The notes beneath the pieces are model-generated. The model was not told the origin of the DNA and made no database searches. It saw only the letters and a program-made list of their open reading frames with translations. A DNA stretch of 64,000 nucleotides. Origin: Rhodoblastus sp. 17X3 (GTDB taxonomy: Bacteria > Pseudomonadota > Alphaproteobacteria > Rhizobiales > Beijerinckiaceae). The stretch is taken from positions 62,001 to 126,000 of the forward strand of contig NZ_JASHHX010000004.1 of the NCBI RefSeq assembly GCF_030056575.1. Reading direction: 5' to 3'. The position numbers and the translations under genes were made by a program. Positions 1-9,223 of the stretch are shown here, in pieces; the stretch's first letter is position 1; every line of letters starts with the position of its first letter.

Positions 1-2
1 GC

Positions 3-155
3 GACGAGGCGGTGCGCACCTTTCTTGAACGGGAAAATCCGCGCGCGGCGAGGTCCATCGCGGAGAAGTTCAGCGAAGCCGAACGGCGCGGGCTTTGGCA
101 ATCGCGTCGCAATTCCACCGCCGCGATCCTCGCCGAAATGGGGGGCGATTCATGA
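3..155 (+). CDS. cobN: Cobaltochelatase CobN, C-terminal end (partial)
   Basis: Only the last 50 codons lie in the window. The reading frame from base 3 ends at the TGA at 153-155 and encodes an acidic/basic helix ending RRGLWQSRRNSTAAILAEM, which resembles the usual CobN tail. CobN is the large subunit of the aerobic, ATP-dependent complex that inserts cobalt into hydrogenobyrinic acid a,c-diamide. Its stop overlaps the cobG start (ATGA), so the two are probably cotranscribed. Identification from so short a tail rests partly on context. Confidence 0.6.
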   Translation, partial: DEAVRTFLERENPRAARSIAEKFSEAERRGLWQSRRNSTAAILAEMGGDS

Positions 156-1402
156 CCGCGACCTTACGCAAAGGCTGGTGTCCGGGAGCGCTCGCGCCCA
201 TGCTTAGCGGCGACGGCTATATCTTCCGCCTGCGCCTCACCAATGGAATCCTCACCTTCGAACGCGCGAAAGTCTTCGCCGATCTCGCGCGGCGTTTCGG
301 CAATGGCGCCTTCGATCTTTCCGCGCGCGCCAATCTGCAAATGCGCGGCGTTGCGGGCGAAAAGATCGCGGACCTGCAGGAGGAGTTGCGCGCCCTTGGC
401 CTGCTCGATTCCGACGCCCGCGCCGAAGCCGTCCGCAATGTCGTCCCGAGTCCGATGGCCGGTTTCGATCCGTCGGCGGCGCTCGACGCGCGCCCGCTGG
501 TAGCGGCGCTGGAGGCCCTGCTGGCGCGTGAAACAGCCCTGCATGATCTGCCCGCGAAATTCGGCTTTTCCGTCGATGGTGGCGGGCTTCTGCCGTTGCA
601 GGGCGTCGAGACGGACATCGCCTTCGCCGCTCTGCCCGGCGCGCCGCCGCGTCTCGCCCTGTCGCTCGGCGGCAGGCCGGCGGGCGAACTCGCCCCGCAA
701 GATATTTGCGCGGTCGCCGAAAAGATCGCGCGCAATTTCCTTCGCCTGCGCGGACAAGACCGCCGCATGAGCGCCGTGGTCGCGCGGCTTGGCGTCGCGC
801 CCTTGCTGGATGGCGACGCTGTCGTCACGCCGTCCTCCGCGCGCGACGAGGCGGCGTCTTGCGACAATTTCCTTGGCGCGCAGCCATGCGGGGGGAAATA
901 TTTCGTCGGCGCGGGCCTGTTGTTCGGGCGCATCGAGGCGGACTCGCTTGAGCCTCTGGCCGAACTGGCGCAGGCCTTCGGCGCAGCGGAATTGCGCCTG
1001 ACGCCGTGGCGCGCGATTCTCGTGGTCGGGCTGGAGCGTGCGGCGGCGGTTGAGCTTGCCAAGCGGCTTGCCGGGCTCGGCTTCCTGCTCGACGCGCGGG
1101 ATTCGCGGCTGGTCTTCGCAGCCTGTCCCGGCGCTCCAGCCTGTTCCTCTGCGCGTGGCGACGTGCGGGCGCTGGCGCTGGCGCTGGCGCCGCATTGGTC
1201 CGCGCAGGCCGGCCGCGTTCACATTTCCGGCTGCGAAAAAGGCTGCGCCTTCAATGCGCCGGCGCTCACGCTCGTCGCGGAGGCTGACGGCTACGCGCTC
1301 ATTGATTTTGGTTTGGCGCGCGAAAGACCTTCCGCGCGTGGGCTCGACCTCGCCGCGCTACAATCGCGGCTGATTTCTCTCGCTCAAGGGACGCGGGTTT
1401 GA
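152..1402 (+). CDS. cobG: Precorrin-3B synthase CobG
   Basis: A 416-residue protein of the nitrite/sulfite reductase fold. It carries the siroheme/4Fe-4S cysteines in CPGAPAC near residue 326 and SGCEKGC near residue 357. CobG makes precorrin-3B from precorrin-3A with molecular oxygen, a marker of the aerobic cobalamin route. The ATG at 152 was chosen because it overlaps the cobN stop and gives the usual N-terminus (KGWCPG). An upstream start at 95 would run inside cobN. The 3' end overlaps cobH. Confidence 0.93.
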   Translation: MTATLRKGWCPGALAPMLSGDGYIFRLRLTNGILTFERAKVFADLARRFGNGAFDLSARANLQMRGVAGEKIADLQEELRALGLLDSDARAEAVRNVVPSPMAGFDPSAALDARPLVAALEALLARETALHDLPAKFGFSVDGGGLLPLQGVETDIAFAALPGAPPRLALSLGGRPAGELAPQDICAVAEKIARNFLRLRGQDRRMSAVVARLGVAPLLDGDAVVTPSSARDEAASCDNFLGAQPCGGKYFVGAGLLFGRIEADSLEPLAELAQAFGAAELRLTPWRAILVVGLERAAAVELAKRLAGLGFLLDARDSRLVFAACPGAPACSSARGDVRALALALAPHWSAQAGRVHISGCEKGCAFNAPALTLVAEADGYALIDFGLARERPSARGLDLAALQSRLISLAQGTRV

Positions 1403-2028
1403 CAGGTTACGACTACATCCGCGACGGCGCGGAAATTTACAAAAACTCCTTCGCGATCATCCGGCGCGAGGCGGATCTCGCGCGTTTCGATCCGTTCGAG
1501 GAACGTGTCGCCGTGCGCGTCATTCACGCCTGCGGCATGGTGGACATCACGCCCGATCTGTTCTTTTCGCCCGGCGCCGCCAAGGCGGGAATAGAGGCGC
1601 TCGCCGCCGGCGCGCCGATCCTGTGCGACGCCAATATGGTGGCCTTCGGCGTCACCCGCGCGCGCCTGCCAAAAAACAACGAAGTGATCTGCTCGCTCGC
1701 CGATCCGCGCGTCGCGGAACTCGCGAAAGAAATGGGCACGACGCGCACGGCGGCGGCGATGGAGCTGTGGCGCCCGCATCTCGCCGGCGCCGTGGTGGCT
1801 TTCGGCAATGCGCCTACCGCTCTGTTTCACATGTTGGAAATGCTCGACGCCGGAGCGCCTTCGCCGGCCTTGATCCTGGCCATGCCGGTCGGTTTCGTCG
1901 GCGCGGCGGAATCGAAGGACGCCGCGATAGCCGATGGCCGCGTTCCGGTCATCGCCATGCGCGGGCGCAAGGGCGGCAGCGCCATGGCGGCGGCTGCGAT
2001 CAACGCGCTCGCGAGCGAAAAGGAATGA
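1399..2028 (+). CDS. cobH: Precorrin-8X methylmutase CobH
   Basis: A 209-residue protein with the family N-terminus (YDYIRDGAEIYKNSF) and the motif RVIHACGMVD, which contains the catalytic histidine. It moves the C11 methyl group to C12, converting precorrin-8X to hydrogenobyrinic acid. The start is TTG at 1399, overlapping the cobG stop as TTGA. The 3' end overlaps cobI (ATGA), so the gene sits inside a translationally coupled cob operon. Confidence 0.93.
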   Translation: MTGYDYIRDGAEIYKNSFAIIRREADLARFDPFEERVAVRVIHACGMVDITPDLFFSPGAAKAGIEALAAGAPILCDANMVAFGVTRARLPKNNEVICSLADPRVAELAKEMGTTRTAAAMELWRPHLAGAVVAFGNAPTALFHMLEMLDAGAPSPALILAMPVGFVGAAESKDAAIADGRVPVIAMRGRKGGSAMAAAAINALASEKE

Positions 2029-2753
2029 GCGTGGGCCGGCTTTATGGCGTCGGGCTCGGTCCCGGCGATCCCGAACTCCTGACGGTGAAAGCCGTGCGCG
2101 TCATCGAGAGCGCGCCGGTCATCGCATTTTTCGCCAAGGCGGGGCGGCGCGGCAATGCGCGCGGCATCGCCGACCGCTGGATTCCGGCGAGCGCACAGGA
2201 AATGCCGCTGCTCTATCCGGTGACAACGGAAATTCCGGTGAGCGACCCAGCCTATAATGAAGCGCTGCGGAATTTCTACGAAGAGGCGACGGATAGCCTC
2301 GCCGCAGAACTTGCCGCGGGGCGCGACGTCGCGATCCTGAGCGAGGGCGACCCGCTGTTCTATGGCTCCTTCATGCATCTCTACATCAGGCTGAGGGACC
2401 GTTTTCCCGTCACCATCATTCCGGGCGTCCCCGGCATGGCTGGCTGCTGGGCTGCGGCGGGCGAGGCCATGACCTGGGGCGACGACATCATGACGATTCT
2501 GCCCGGCACCCTGCCTCAGCAGGCGTTGACCGAAAGCTTGCAACGCACCGACGCTGCGGTCATCATGAAGGTCGGCAAGAATTTCGCCAAGATCCGCCAG
2601 GCCCTGCGGGACAGCGGCCATTACGATCGCGCCATCTATGTCGAGCGCGGCGCCATGGCGGGCGAGAAGATCATGAAGCTGAGCGACAAGCCGGACGATT
2701 CCGCGCCCTATTTCGCCATTGTTCTCGTCAGCGGGCGGGGGCGTCGGCCATGA
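2025..2753 (+). CDS. cobI: Precorrin-2 C20-methyltransferase CobI
   Basis: A 242-residue SAM-dependent tetrapyrrole methylase. The N-terminal GVGLGPGDPELLT is the P1 loop of the family, and SEGDPLFYGSF near residue 105 is the second conserved motif. It methylates precorrin-2 at C20 to give precorrin-3A, the CobG substrate. The ATG at 2025 overlaps the cobH stop. The open frame continues upstream within cobH, but the family start fits residue 1 here. It overlaps cobJ by four bases. Confidence 0.93.
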   Translation: MSVGRLYGVGLGPGDPELLTVKAVRVIESAPVIAFFAKAGRRGNARGIADRWIPASAQEMPLLYPVTTEIPVSDPAYNEALRNFYEEATDSLAAELAAGRDVAILSEGDPLFYGSFMHLYIRLRDRFPVTIIPGVPGMAGCWAAAGEAMTWGDDIMTILPGTLPQQALTESLQRTDAAVIMKVGKNFAKIRQALRDSGHYDRAIYVERGAMAGEKIMKLSDKPDDSAPYFAIVLVSGRGRRP

Positions 2754-3541
2754 GCGGCGGCGGAAATGCTAATATGAGCGGCGGCGGCAAATTATTCATC
2801 ATCGGCCTTGGCCCCGGCCCTGACAAATGGCTCGCGCCCGAGGCCGGCGCGGCGCTGGCCGAGGCCGACGCGCTGATCGGCTACAAGCCCTATACGGACC
2901 GCGTGCCGGAGCGCGCGGGGCTGGAGCGTTTCCCTACCGACAATCGCGTCGAACTCGACCGCGCCCGTCACGCCTTGCAGCTCGCAAGCGCAGGCCGCAA
3001 AGTTGCCGTGGTGTCCGGCGGCGACGCCGGGGTATTCGGCATGGCGGCGGCGGTGCTGGAGGCGGTCGAGACGGGCGAAGCGGAATGGCGTGGGCTGGAC
3101 CTGCGGATCGTGCCGGGAATCAGCGCCGTGCTGGCGGCGGCGGCGCGTCTCGGCGCGCCGCTCGGCCATGATTTTTGCGTGATTTCGCTGTCGGACAATC
3201 TGAAATCCTGGGAAATCATCGCTCGGCGCCTGCGCGCGGCGGCGGAAGGCGATTTCGTCATCGCGCTCTATAATCCCGCGTCAAAGGCGCGGCCCCGCCA
3301 GATTTTTGACGCTTTCGATCTGCTGCGCGGAATGAAGGGCGGACAGACGCCGGTCGCCTTCGCCCGCGCCATCGGGCGCCCCGACGAGCGCGTCATCCTG
3401 AGCGATCTCGCCTCCGCAGATCCGGGGCTGGTCGACATGGCGACTTTGGTGCTGATCGGTTCGTCGGAAACGCGGCTCATTCCGCGTCCCGGCGCCGAGC
3501 CGTGGCTTCTGACGCCGCGCAGCTATGGGGCGGGCCGATGA
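2750..3541 (+). CDS. cobJ: Precorrin-3B C17-methyltransferase CobJ
   Basis: A 263-residue tetrapyrrole methylase with FIIGLGPGPDKWL near the N-terminus, VVSGGDAGVFGMA (about residue 90) and ALYNPASKARP (about residue 175), all typical of CobJ/CbiH. It contracts the ring and methylates C17 to give precorrin-4. The start at 2750 overlaps cobI. A second in-frame ATG at 2774 lies in a direct repeat of the first start (ATGAGCGGCGGCGG), so the true N-terminus could be eight residues shorter. The 3' end overlaps the convergent cobK by 19 bp. Confidence 0.92.
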   Translation: MSGGGNANMSGGGKLFIIGLGPGPDKWLAPEAGAALAEADALIGYKPYTDRVPERAGLERFPTDNRVELDRARHALQLASAGRKVAVVSGGDAGVFGMAAAVLEAVETGEAEWRGLDLRIVPGISAVLAAAARLGAPLGHDFCVISLSDNLKSWEIIARRLRAAAEGDFVIALYNPASKARPRQIFDAFDLLRGMKGGQTPVAFARAIGRPDERVILSDLASADPGLVDMATLVLIGSSETRLIPRPGAEPWLLTPRSYGAGR

Positions 3542-4281
3542 GCCTCGATCCAGTCCAGCACGTCGTCGAGCCGGGCGGCCTCGGCGGCGCCTTCGGCTTC
3601 AGGTCGCGCGACGAGAATGACCGGAATGTTCAGATCGCGCGCCGCGACCAGTTTGGCCGCCGTCGCGCCGCCGCCGCTGTTCTTGGAGACGAGGATTTCA
3701 ATTCCCTCCGCGCGCATCAGCTCGCGCTCGCCTTCGAGCGTGAACGGGCCGCGCGCGGAAATGAATTTGTGATGCGGGAGCAAGCGCAGTTCGTCGGGCT
3801 TATCAATGGCGCGCACGAGATAATAGTGCTGCGGCGCCGCGGCGAAGGCGGCAAGCTGCAACCGGCCCTGAGTGAGAAATACGCGGCGCGGCGCGTCGCC
3901 GAGCGCGGCGACCGCGTCGGCCATTGTCGCGACTTCGCGCCATTGGTCGCCGTCGCCGGGCGCCCAAGCCGGTCGCGAAAAGACCAGCAGGGGAACGCCG
4001 CTCGCCGCGCTGGCCGCGCGGGCGTTGGCGGAAATTTTTTCCGCGAACGGGTGGGTCGCATCGATCAGCGCGTCGAAATTTTCCGCGCGCAAGAACGTCG
4101 CCAACCCGTCCGCTCCGCCGAAGCCGCCGATGCGGCAGGGGATTGGCGCCGGCGCCGGGTTCTGCGTGCGTCCTGCGAGCGAGAGCAGCGGCGAAACATC
4201 CGCACGGTCGGCGAGTGCGCGAGCCAGTTCGCTTGCTTGCGTCGTGCCGCCAAGAATCAAAATGCGGATCAAGCTGCGCAA
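3523..4281 (-). CDS. cobK: Precorrin-6A reductase CobK
   Basis: A 252-residue protein starting ILILGGTTQASELARAL, the nucleotide-binding N-terminus of CobK/CbiJ, with DATHPFAEKISANA (about residue 85) as the second signature. It reduces precorrin-6A with NADPH. It is encoded opposite to its pathway neighbours: its 3' end overlaps cobJ and its start lies 53 bp from cobL, divergently. The start is TTG at 4281, supported by GGAG seven bases upstream. No better ATG is available. Confidence 0.9.
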   Translation of the reverse strand: MRSLIRILILGGTTQASELARALADRADVSPLLSLAGRTQNPAPAPIPCRIGGFGGADGLATFLRAENFDALIDATHPFAEKISANARAASAASGVPLLVFSRPAWAPGDGDQWREVATMADAVAALGDAPRRVFLTQGRLQLAAFAAAPQHYYLVRAIDKPDELRLLPHHKFISARGPFTLEGERELMRAEGIEILVSKNSGGGATAAKLVAARDLNIPVILVARPEAEGAAEAARLDDVLDWIEAHRPAP

Positions 4282-4334
4282 GGGCGTGCTCCACTTCTTT
4301 ATGCGCGACGGCGCGCTCCACTTGGAGAAGGCTC

Positions 4335-5561
4335 ATGAGCGCGACGTCGCCGGCTGGACCTTGGCTCACCTTGATCGGTCTTGGCGAGGACGGGCGCGAC
4401 GGCCTGTCTCCTGCCGCAAATGCGGCGCTGGCGCAAGCGGCGCTGGTCGTCGGCGGCGCGCGTCACCTGGCGCTCGCTGCGCCTTTTGCCTGCGAGACGC
4501 TTTCCTGGCCCTCGCCAATGGATGAAGCCTATCCGCAAATCCTGGCGCGGCGCGGCGAGAAGATTGTCGTGCTGGCGTCGGGCGATCCTTTTTTTTATGG
4601 CGTCGGTTCGGTCTTGGCGCGCGCCATTCCGGCTGCGGAAATGACCTGCCTGCCAGCGCCGTCCGCCTTCAGCCTGGTCGCCGCGCGTCTCGGTTGGGCG
4701 CAGCAGGATTGCGCGCTGGCGACGTTGCATGGCCGTCCGCTCGAAAGGATCATCCCCCATCTATTCGATGGCGCAAAGATCATCGCGCTTTCGTGGGATG
4801 GCGCGACGCCGGGGAAACTGGCGGCGCTGTTGACGCGGCGCGGCTTCGGCGCCTCGCGCCTGACCATTTGCGAAAGTCTCGGCGGCCCGCGTGAAAAACT
4901 GCGGGCGATTCTCGCGCGCGATTTTGCGTTGGAGGATATCGCGGCGCTGAACACCATCGCGCTCGATCTGGTCGCGGATCGTGACGCGAAAATCCTGTCG
5001 CGCGCGCCGGGCCTGCCGGACGCGTTTTTCGAACATGACGGGCAGATCACCAAGGCGGAAATCCGGGCGCTCACCCTCTCCGCGCTGGCGCCGCGCAAGG
5101 GCGAATTGCTGTGGGATATTGGCGCGGGGTCCGGCTCCGTCGCGATCGAGTTTCTGCTGGCGGATGAGAAGAATGCGGCTATCGCGATCGAGGCCAATGC
5201 GGAGCGCGCGGCGCGCATCCGGCGCAACGCTCTCGCTTTGGGAACCCCGCAGCTGCATGTGGTCGAAGGGCGCGCGCCTGAGGCCTTGAGCGATCTCGCG
5301 CGCCCGCAAAAAATCTTCATCGGCGGCGGCGTCACGGCGCCTGGCGTGCTGGACGCGGCGCTCGACGCCCTGGCGCCTGGCGGGCGGCTGGTCGCCAATG
5401 GCGTGACGCTGGAGACGCAAGCCCTGCTGATCGCGCGTCACGGCGCCCTTGGCGGCGAACTGATTTCGGCGCAGATTTCGCGCGCGGAAAGGCTCGGCGG
5501 CTTCTTCGCCTTGCGGCCCGCTTTGCCCATCCTGCAATGGACTTTCGACAAGCCATGTTGA
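4335..5561 (+). CDS. cobL: Precorrin-6Y C5,15-methyltransferase (decarboxylating) CobL (CbiE-CbiT fusion)
   Basis: A 408-residue two-domain enzyme. The N-terminal half is a tetrapyrrole methylase (LTLIGLGEDG; VLASGDPFFYGVG near residue 78). The C-terminal half is a CbiT-type SAM methyltransferase (LLWDIGAGSGSVAIEFL near residue 257). It methylates C5 and C15 and decarboxylates the C12 side chain. The ATG at 4335 has a GGAGAAGG ribosome site just upstream. The longer open frame upstream is antisense to cobK and was not used. The 3' end overlaps the CobE-like gene by 25 bp. Confidence 0.92.
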   Translation: MSATSPAGPWLTLIGLGEDGRDGLSPAANAALAQAALVVGGARHLALAAPFACETLSWPSPMDEAYPQILARRGEKIVVLASGDPFFYGVGSVLARAIPAAEMTCLPAPSAFSLVAARLGWAQQDCALATLHGRPLERIIPHLFDGAKIIALSWDGATPGKLAALLTRRGFGASRLTICESLGGPREKLRAILARDFALEDIAALNTIALDLVADRDAKILSRAPGLPDAFFEHDGQITKAEIRALTLSALAPRKGELLWDIGAGSGSVAIEFLLADEKNAAIAIEANAERAARIRRNALALGTPQLHVVEGRAPEALSDLARPQKIFIGGGVTAPGVLDAALDALAPGGRLVANGVTLETQALLIARHGALGGELISAQISRAERLGGFFALRPALPILQWTFDKPC

Positions 5562-5962
5562 GCGCCATCGCCATTGGAATCGGCGCCGCAACCAGCGCGC
5601 GCGCAGAGGACATTTCCGCCCTCGCGCAGGCGATGCTGGAAGAGGCGCCGCCATACGCAAAGGCGAGGATTTTCACGCTCGCGCGCAAGGCTCGGACGCC
5701 CGCTCTGCGCGATGCGGCGGCGCGCCTCGGCGTGGAAGTCGTTGCCCTTGACGAAGCAGAGTTTTCCGCGCGCCAAACGGAGTTTCTCGCCCGTGGCGCG
5801 AAAGCTTCGGCGCTCGTGCAGGAGAAGACTGGCTTCGCCAGCGTCGCGGAGGCCGCCGCCTTGATGGGCGGCGGACCCAACGCCGTCCTGATCGCGCCAC
5901 GCCGCGCGCAAAACAGCGTCACCTGCGCGCTTGCCGCGCCAGCAGACGAGTTGAACATATGA
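5537..5962 (+). CDS. cobE: CobE/CbiG C-terminal-domain protein
   Basis: A 141-residue protein with the opening [17 protein letters not shown] and central [18 protein letters not shown], matching the CbiG C-terminal (CobE) domain. In aerobic pathways CobE is a small accessory protein found beside CobL/CobM whose exact role is less clear. In anaerobic CbiG the domain accompanies lactone opening. It overlaps cobL upstream and cobM downstream (ATGA), strongly suggesting coupled expression. The assignment is by motif and position. Confidence 0.82.
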   Translation: MDFRQAMLSAIAIGIGAATSARAEDISALAQAMLEEAPPYAKARIFTLARKARTPALRDAAARLGVEVVALDEAEFSARQTEFLARGAKASALVQEKTGFASVAEAAALMGGGPNAVLIAPRRAQNSVTCALAAPADELNI

Positions 5963-6747
5963 AAGTGCATTTCATCGGCGCCGGTCCGGGCGCGCCCGAT
6001 CTCATCACGCTGCGCGGCCGCGACCTGCTCGCGCGCTGCCCGGTCTGTCTCTATGCCGGCTCGCTGGTGCCTAGGGAACTGCTCGCGCATTGCCCGCCCG
6101 GCGCGCGCATCGTCGATACGGCGCCGATGACGCTCGATGAAATCGCCGCCGAATTCATTTCCGCGCGCGACAATGATCAGGATGTCGCACGGCTGCATTC
6201 CGGCGATCTTTCGGTGTGGAGCGCGATGGGCGAGCAGTTGCGCCGGCTCGACGCCTTGGGCATTGCATATGACGTCACGCCCGGCGTGCCGTCCTTCGCC
6301 GCGGCCGCCGCCGCCTTGCAGCGCGAATTGACCCTGCCGGAAGTCGCACAATCCTTGGTGCTCACCCGCACCTCCGGTCGCGCTTCGGCCATGCCGGAAA
6401 AGGAAAAGCTTGCCGCTTTCGCCGCCACCGGCGCGACTTTGGCGATTCATCTCTCCATCCATGTGCTTGATAAAATCGTCGCGGAGCTGCTGCCCTTCTA
6501 CGGGCCGGATTGCCCGATCGCTTTGGTGTTTCGCGCGAGCTGGCCGGACGAGCGGATCGTGCAGGCGACGCTCGCGACCATCGTCGCCGCAACGCGCGAG
6601 GATCCGATGACCCGCACGGCGCTGATCCTCGTTGGCCCCGCCCTGGGCGCGAGTGATTTCCGCGAAAGCGCGCTCTATGATCCGGATTACCGGCGCCGTT
6701 ATCGCGGCGGCTATGTGCGGCCGGATGGCGTGGTGGAGGAGGAATGA
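5959..6747 (+). CDS. cobM: Precorrin-4 C11-methyltransferase CobM
   Basis: A 262-residue tetrapyrrole methylase with [18 protein letters not shown] at the N-terminus, [18 protein letters not shown] near residue 75 and [15 protein letters not shown] near residue 103, all typical of CobM/CbiF. It methylates C11 of precorrin-4 to give precorrin-5. It is the last plus-strand gene of this stretch and converges with cbiD, with 11 bp between the stops. Confidence 0.93.
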   Translation: MKVHFIGAGPGAPDLITLRGRDLLARCPVCLYAGSLVPRELLAHCPPGARIVDTAPMTLDEIAAEFISARDNDQDVARLHSGDLSVWSAMGEQLRRLDALGIAYDVTPGVPSFAAAAAALQRELTLPEVAQSLVLTRTSGRASAMPEKEKLAAFAATGATLAIHLSIHVLDKIVAELLPFYGPDCPIALVFRASWPDERIVQATLATIVAATREDPMTRTALILVGPALGASDFRESALYDPDYRRRYRGGYVRPDGVVEEE

Positions 6748-6758
6748 GCGGCGCCGCT

Positions 6759-7853
6759 TCAGCCGATCTTGCGAAATCCGGTCTTCGCCAGAAGGCCGCC
6801 GTCGCGGTCGAACACCACGATTTCCAACTCGCTCGGCGCGCCATGGAGCGCCTTGGCCGCCGCGGTCCAGGCGGCGTCCGCCACGGCGCGCGCGATGTCG
6901 AGGCCCGCGCTTTGGGCGATCTCGAAGGCGTGCTTGGCGGAATTGGCGGCGCGGATGGCCTCGGCCGCTTCGCCTTCGGCGAAACTCGCGAGAAAATCGA
7001 GATCGACGCCGCCGCGTTTGGAGTGCAGGTCGAACAGGCCCTGCGCCAGCTTGGTCATCTTGGCCATGCCGCCCGCGACGATCACGCGGGGCGTGGGATG
7101 TTTGCGCAGATATTTCAGCATGCCGCCGACGAAATCGCCCATGTCGATCAGGGCTTCCTCGGGCAAGCCATGGAGCGCCTTGACCGCAGCTTCGGAGGTC
7201 GAGCCGGTGGCGCCCGCGACGGTATCCAGCCCCAGCGCGCGGGCGACGTCTATGCCGCGATGGATCGAGGAAATCCAGGCCGCGCAGGAGAAGGGCGTCA
7301 CGATTCCGGTCGTGCCGAGAATGGACAGGCCGCCGACGATGCCGAGCCTTCCATTGAGGGTGCGCTCGGCGATCTTAGCGCCGCCCGGCACGGATATTTC
7401 GACGTGAATATCGGTCGCGTCGCCGCCAAATCCACCTTGTTTTGCGGCTTCGGCGGAGAGCGCCTCGCGGATCATCTGGCGGGGCATGGGGTTGATCGCC
7501 GGTTCGCCGACGGGCAGCGGCAGGCCCGGCTTGGTGATCATGCCAACGCCTTCGCCCGCCGAGAAAGTCACACCCGCGCCGGGCGCGCCGCGCGAGACGC
7601 GCGCGATGATCAAGGCGCCATGGGTCACGTCGGGGTCGTCGCCGGCGTCCTTGATAATGCCCGCTCGGCAGAAATTTTCGCCGCGTTCGGTGAGGGCCAG
7701 CGCGAAGGCCGGCGTCTGGCCGCCGGGCAGCCGGATGGTCACAGGGTCGGGGAATTCGCCGCTCATCAGCGCCGCAAAAGCCGCGCGGGCGGCGGCCGCC
7801 GCGCAGGCGCCGGTAGTCCAGCCGCGTCGCAGATTGGGGGCGTTCTCGTCCAT
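6759..7853 (-). CDS. cbiD: Cobalt-precorrin-5B/precorrin C1-methyltransferase, CbiD type
   Basis: A 364-residue protein with the CbiD signature LRRGWTTGACAAAAARAAF at its N-terminus and GAIVSVPGG-like core segments (GGDATDIHVEISVPGG). CbiD methylates C1 of the corrin macrocycle. In many aerobic producers this step is done by CobF, which is absent from this cluster, so CbiD probably fills that place. The ATG at 7853 has GGAG very close upstream. The open frame extends to 7922, but that would overlap cobB. It is divergent from cobB with 47 bp between starts. Confidence 0.9.
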   Translation of the reverse strand: MDENAPNLRRGWTTGACAAAAARAAFAALMSGEFPDPVTIRLPGGQTPAFALALTERGENFCRAGIIKDAGDDPDVTHGALIIARVSRGAPGAGVTFSAGEGVGMITKPGLPLPVGEPAINPMPRQMIREALSAEAAKQGGFGGDATDIHVEISVPGGAKIAERTLNGRLGIVGGLSILGTTGIVTPFSCAAWISSIHRGIDVARALGLDTVAGATGSTSEAAVKALHGLPEEALIDMGDFVGGMLKYLRKHPTPRVIVAGGMAKMTKLAQGLFDLHSKRGGVDLDFLASFAEGEAAEAIRAANSAKHAFEIAQSAGLDIARAVADAAWTAAAKALHGAPSELEIVVFDRDGGLLAKTGFRKIG

Positions 7854-7900
7854 ATCTCCTGCTACCGCGCCGTGGCCCGCTCGCAAAAGGATTTTTTCGC

Positions 7901-9223
7901 ATGAGCGTCGCGATGCGCCCATCCGGCCTGCTCATCGCCGCGCCGCGCTCGGGCTCAGGCAAGACCACGCTCACGCTCGGCCTGATGCGCGCGCTGCGCC
8001 GGCGCGGCGTCAAGGTCGCCGGGGCCAAGTCCGGGCCGGATTATATCGACCCGGCCTTCCATCAGGCGGCGCTGGGGCGCGACAGCCTCAATCTCGATTC
8101 CTGGGCCATGGACGAAAGCCTGCTCGCCGCGCTCGCGGCCCGGGCCTCCGACGGCGCCGAGCTTCTGCTTGCGGAAGCCTCGATGGGCCTGTTCGACGGC
8201 GTCCCGGCGCCGCCCGGCCGCACGGGGGCCTCCGCCGACGTCGCCGCCGCTTTGGGCCTGCCGGTTCTGCTGGCGCTCGACGCTTCCGGCCAGGCGCAAT
8301 CGGCTGGAGCGGTGGCCAAGGGTTGCGCGAGTTTCGACCCTCGTTTGCGGGTAAAAGGGGTCGTGCTCAACAAGATCGGCAGCCCGCGCCATTTGCGGCT
8401 GGCGCGGGAGGGCGTCGAGGCCGCGGGCCTCAAGGTTTTGGGCGCCTTGCCGAAACAGGCCGATGTCGCGCTGCCCGAGCGTCATCTCGGCCTCGTCCAG
8501 GCGGCGGAGACAGCGGAGCTTGAAGCGCGGCTCGAGTCGCTGGCGGATTTCGTTTCGGCTCATGTCGATCTTGACGCCGTGCTCGCTCTCGCCGCGCCTC
8601 TGGCGACGGAGGGGTCTCCGCGCGTGGCGCTCGCGCCGCCGGGCCAGCGCATCGCCATCGCGCGCGACGCCGCCTTTTCCTTCCTCTATCCGCACATCCT
8701 CGCCGGTTGGCGCGGGCGGGGCGCGGAGATCGTCTTTTTTTCGCCGCTGGCCGACGAGCCGCCGCCTGAGGCCGATTGCGTCTGGCTGCCTGGGGGCTAT
8801 CCCGAGCTTCACGCCGGGCGACTTGCCGCGAACGGGCGGTTCCTTGCGGGCTTGCGCGATTTCGCGGGCGAGAGGCGGGTCCATGGCGAATGCGGCGGCT
8901 ATATGGTTCTGGGCGAAAGCCTGACCGACGCCGCAGGCGACGTTCACCACATGGCCGGGCTCCTGTCCGTGCAAACCTCCTTCGCCCGGCGCAAGATGAC
9001 GCTTGGCTATCGCGACGCGACTCTTTTGGCCGATTGCGCGCTCGGCCGGAAAGGGCAAAGATTTCGCGGCCATGAGTTCCACTACGCCAGCATCGCCACG
9101 CTCGGCGCGGACGAGCCGATGGCGGTCGCCGCCGACGCTTATGGCGGCGCGCCAGCGCCGTCGGGTTCGCGGAGGGGGCTCGTTTCGGGCAGCTTTTTCC
9201 ATTGCGTCGCCGAGGTTGCATGA
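7901..9223 (+). CDS. cobB: Cobyrinic/hydrogenobyrinic acid a,c-diamide synthase CobB
   Basis: A 440-residue amidotransferase. The N-terminal P-loop domain has LIAAPRSGSGKTTLTLGLM (residues about 10-28) and KSGPDYIDPAFH. The C-terminal class I glutamine amidotransferase domain has VHGECGGYMVLGE with the catalytic cysteine near residue 330. It amidates side chains a and c using glutamine and ATP, giving the CobN substrate. AAGGA lies nine bases before the ATG. The stop overlaps bluB. Confidence 0.93.
   Translation: MSVAMRPSGLLIAAPRSGSGKTTLTLGLMRALRRRGVKVAGAKSGPDYIDPAFHQAALGRDSLNLDSWAMDESLLAALAARASDGAELLLAEASMGLFDGVPAPPGRTGASADVAAALGLPVLLALDASGQAQSAGAVAKGCASFDPRLRVKGVVLNKIGSPRHLRLAREGVEAAGLKVLGALPKQADVALPERHLGLVQAAETAELEARLESLADFVSAHVDLDAVLALAAPLATEGSPRVALAPPGQRIAIARDAAFSFLYPHILAGWRGRGAEIVFFSPLADEPPPEADCVWLPGGYPELHAGRLAANGRFLAGLRDFAGERRVHGECGGYMVLGESLTDAAGDVHHMAGLLSVQTSFARRKMTLGYRDATLLADCALGRKGQRFRGHEFHYASIATLGADEPMAVAADAYGGAPAPSGSRRGLVSGSFFHCVAEVA

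Noticed and set aside
164-1222. Long antisense open frame across cobG
   Set aside because: Arginine-rich, low-complexity translation typical of GC-rich shadow frames. The same applies to long antisense frames over pyrE, the helicase, rluC and the TadG-like gene.
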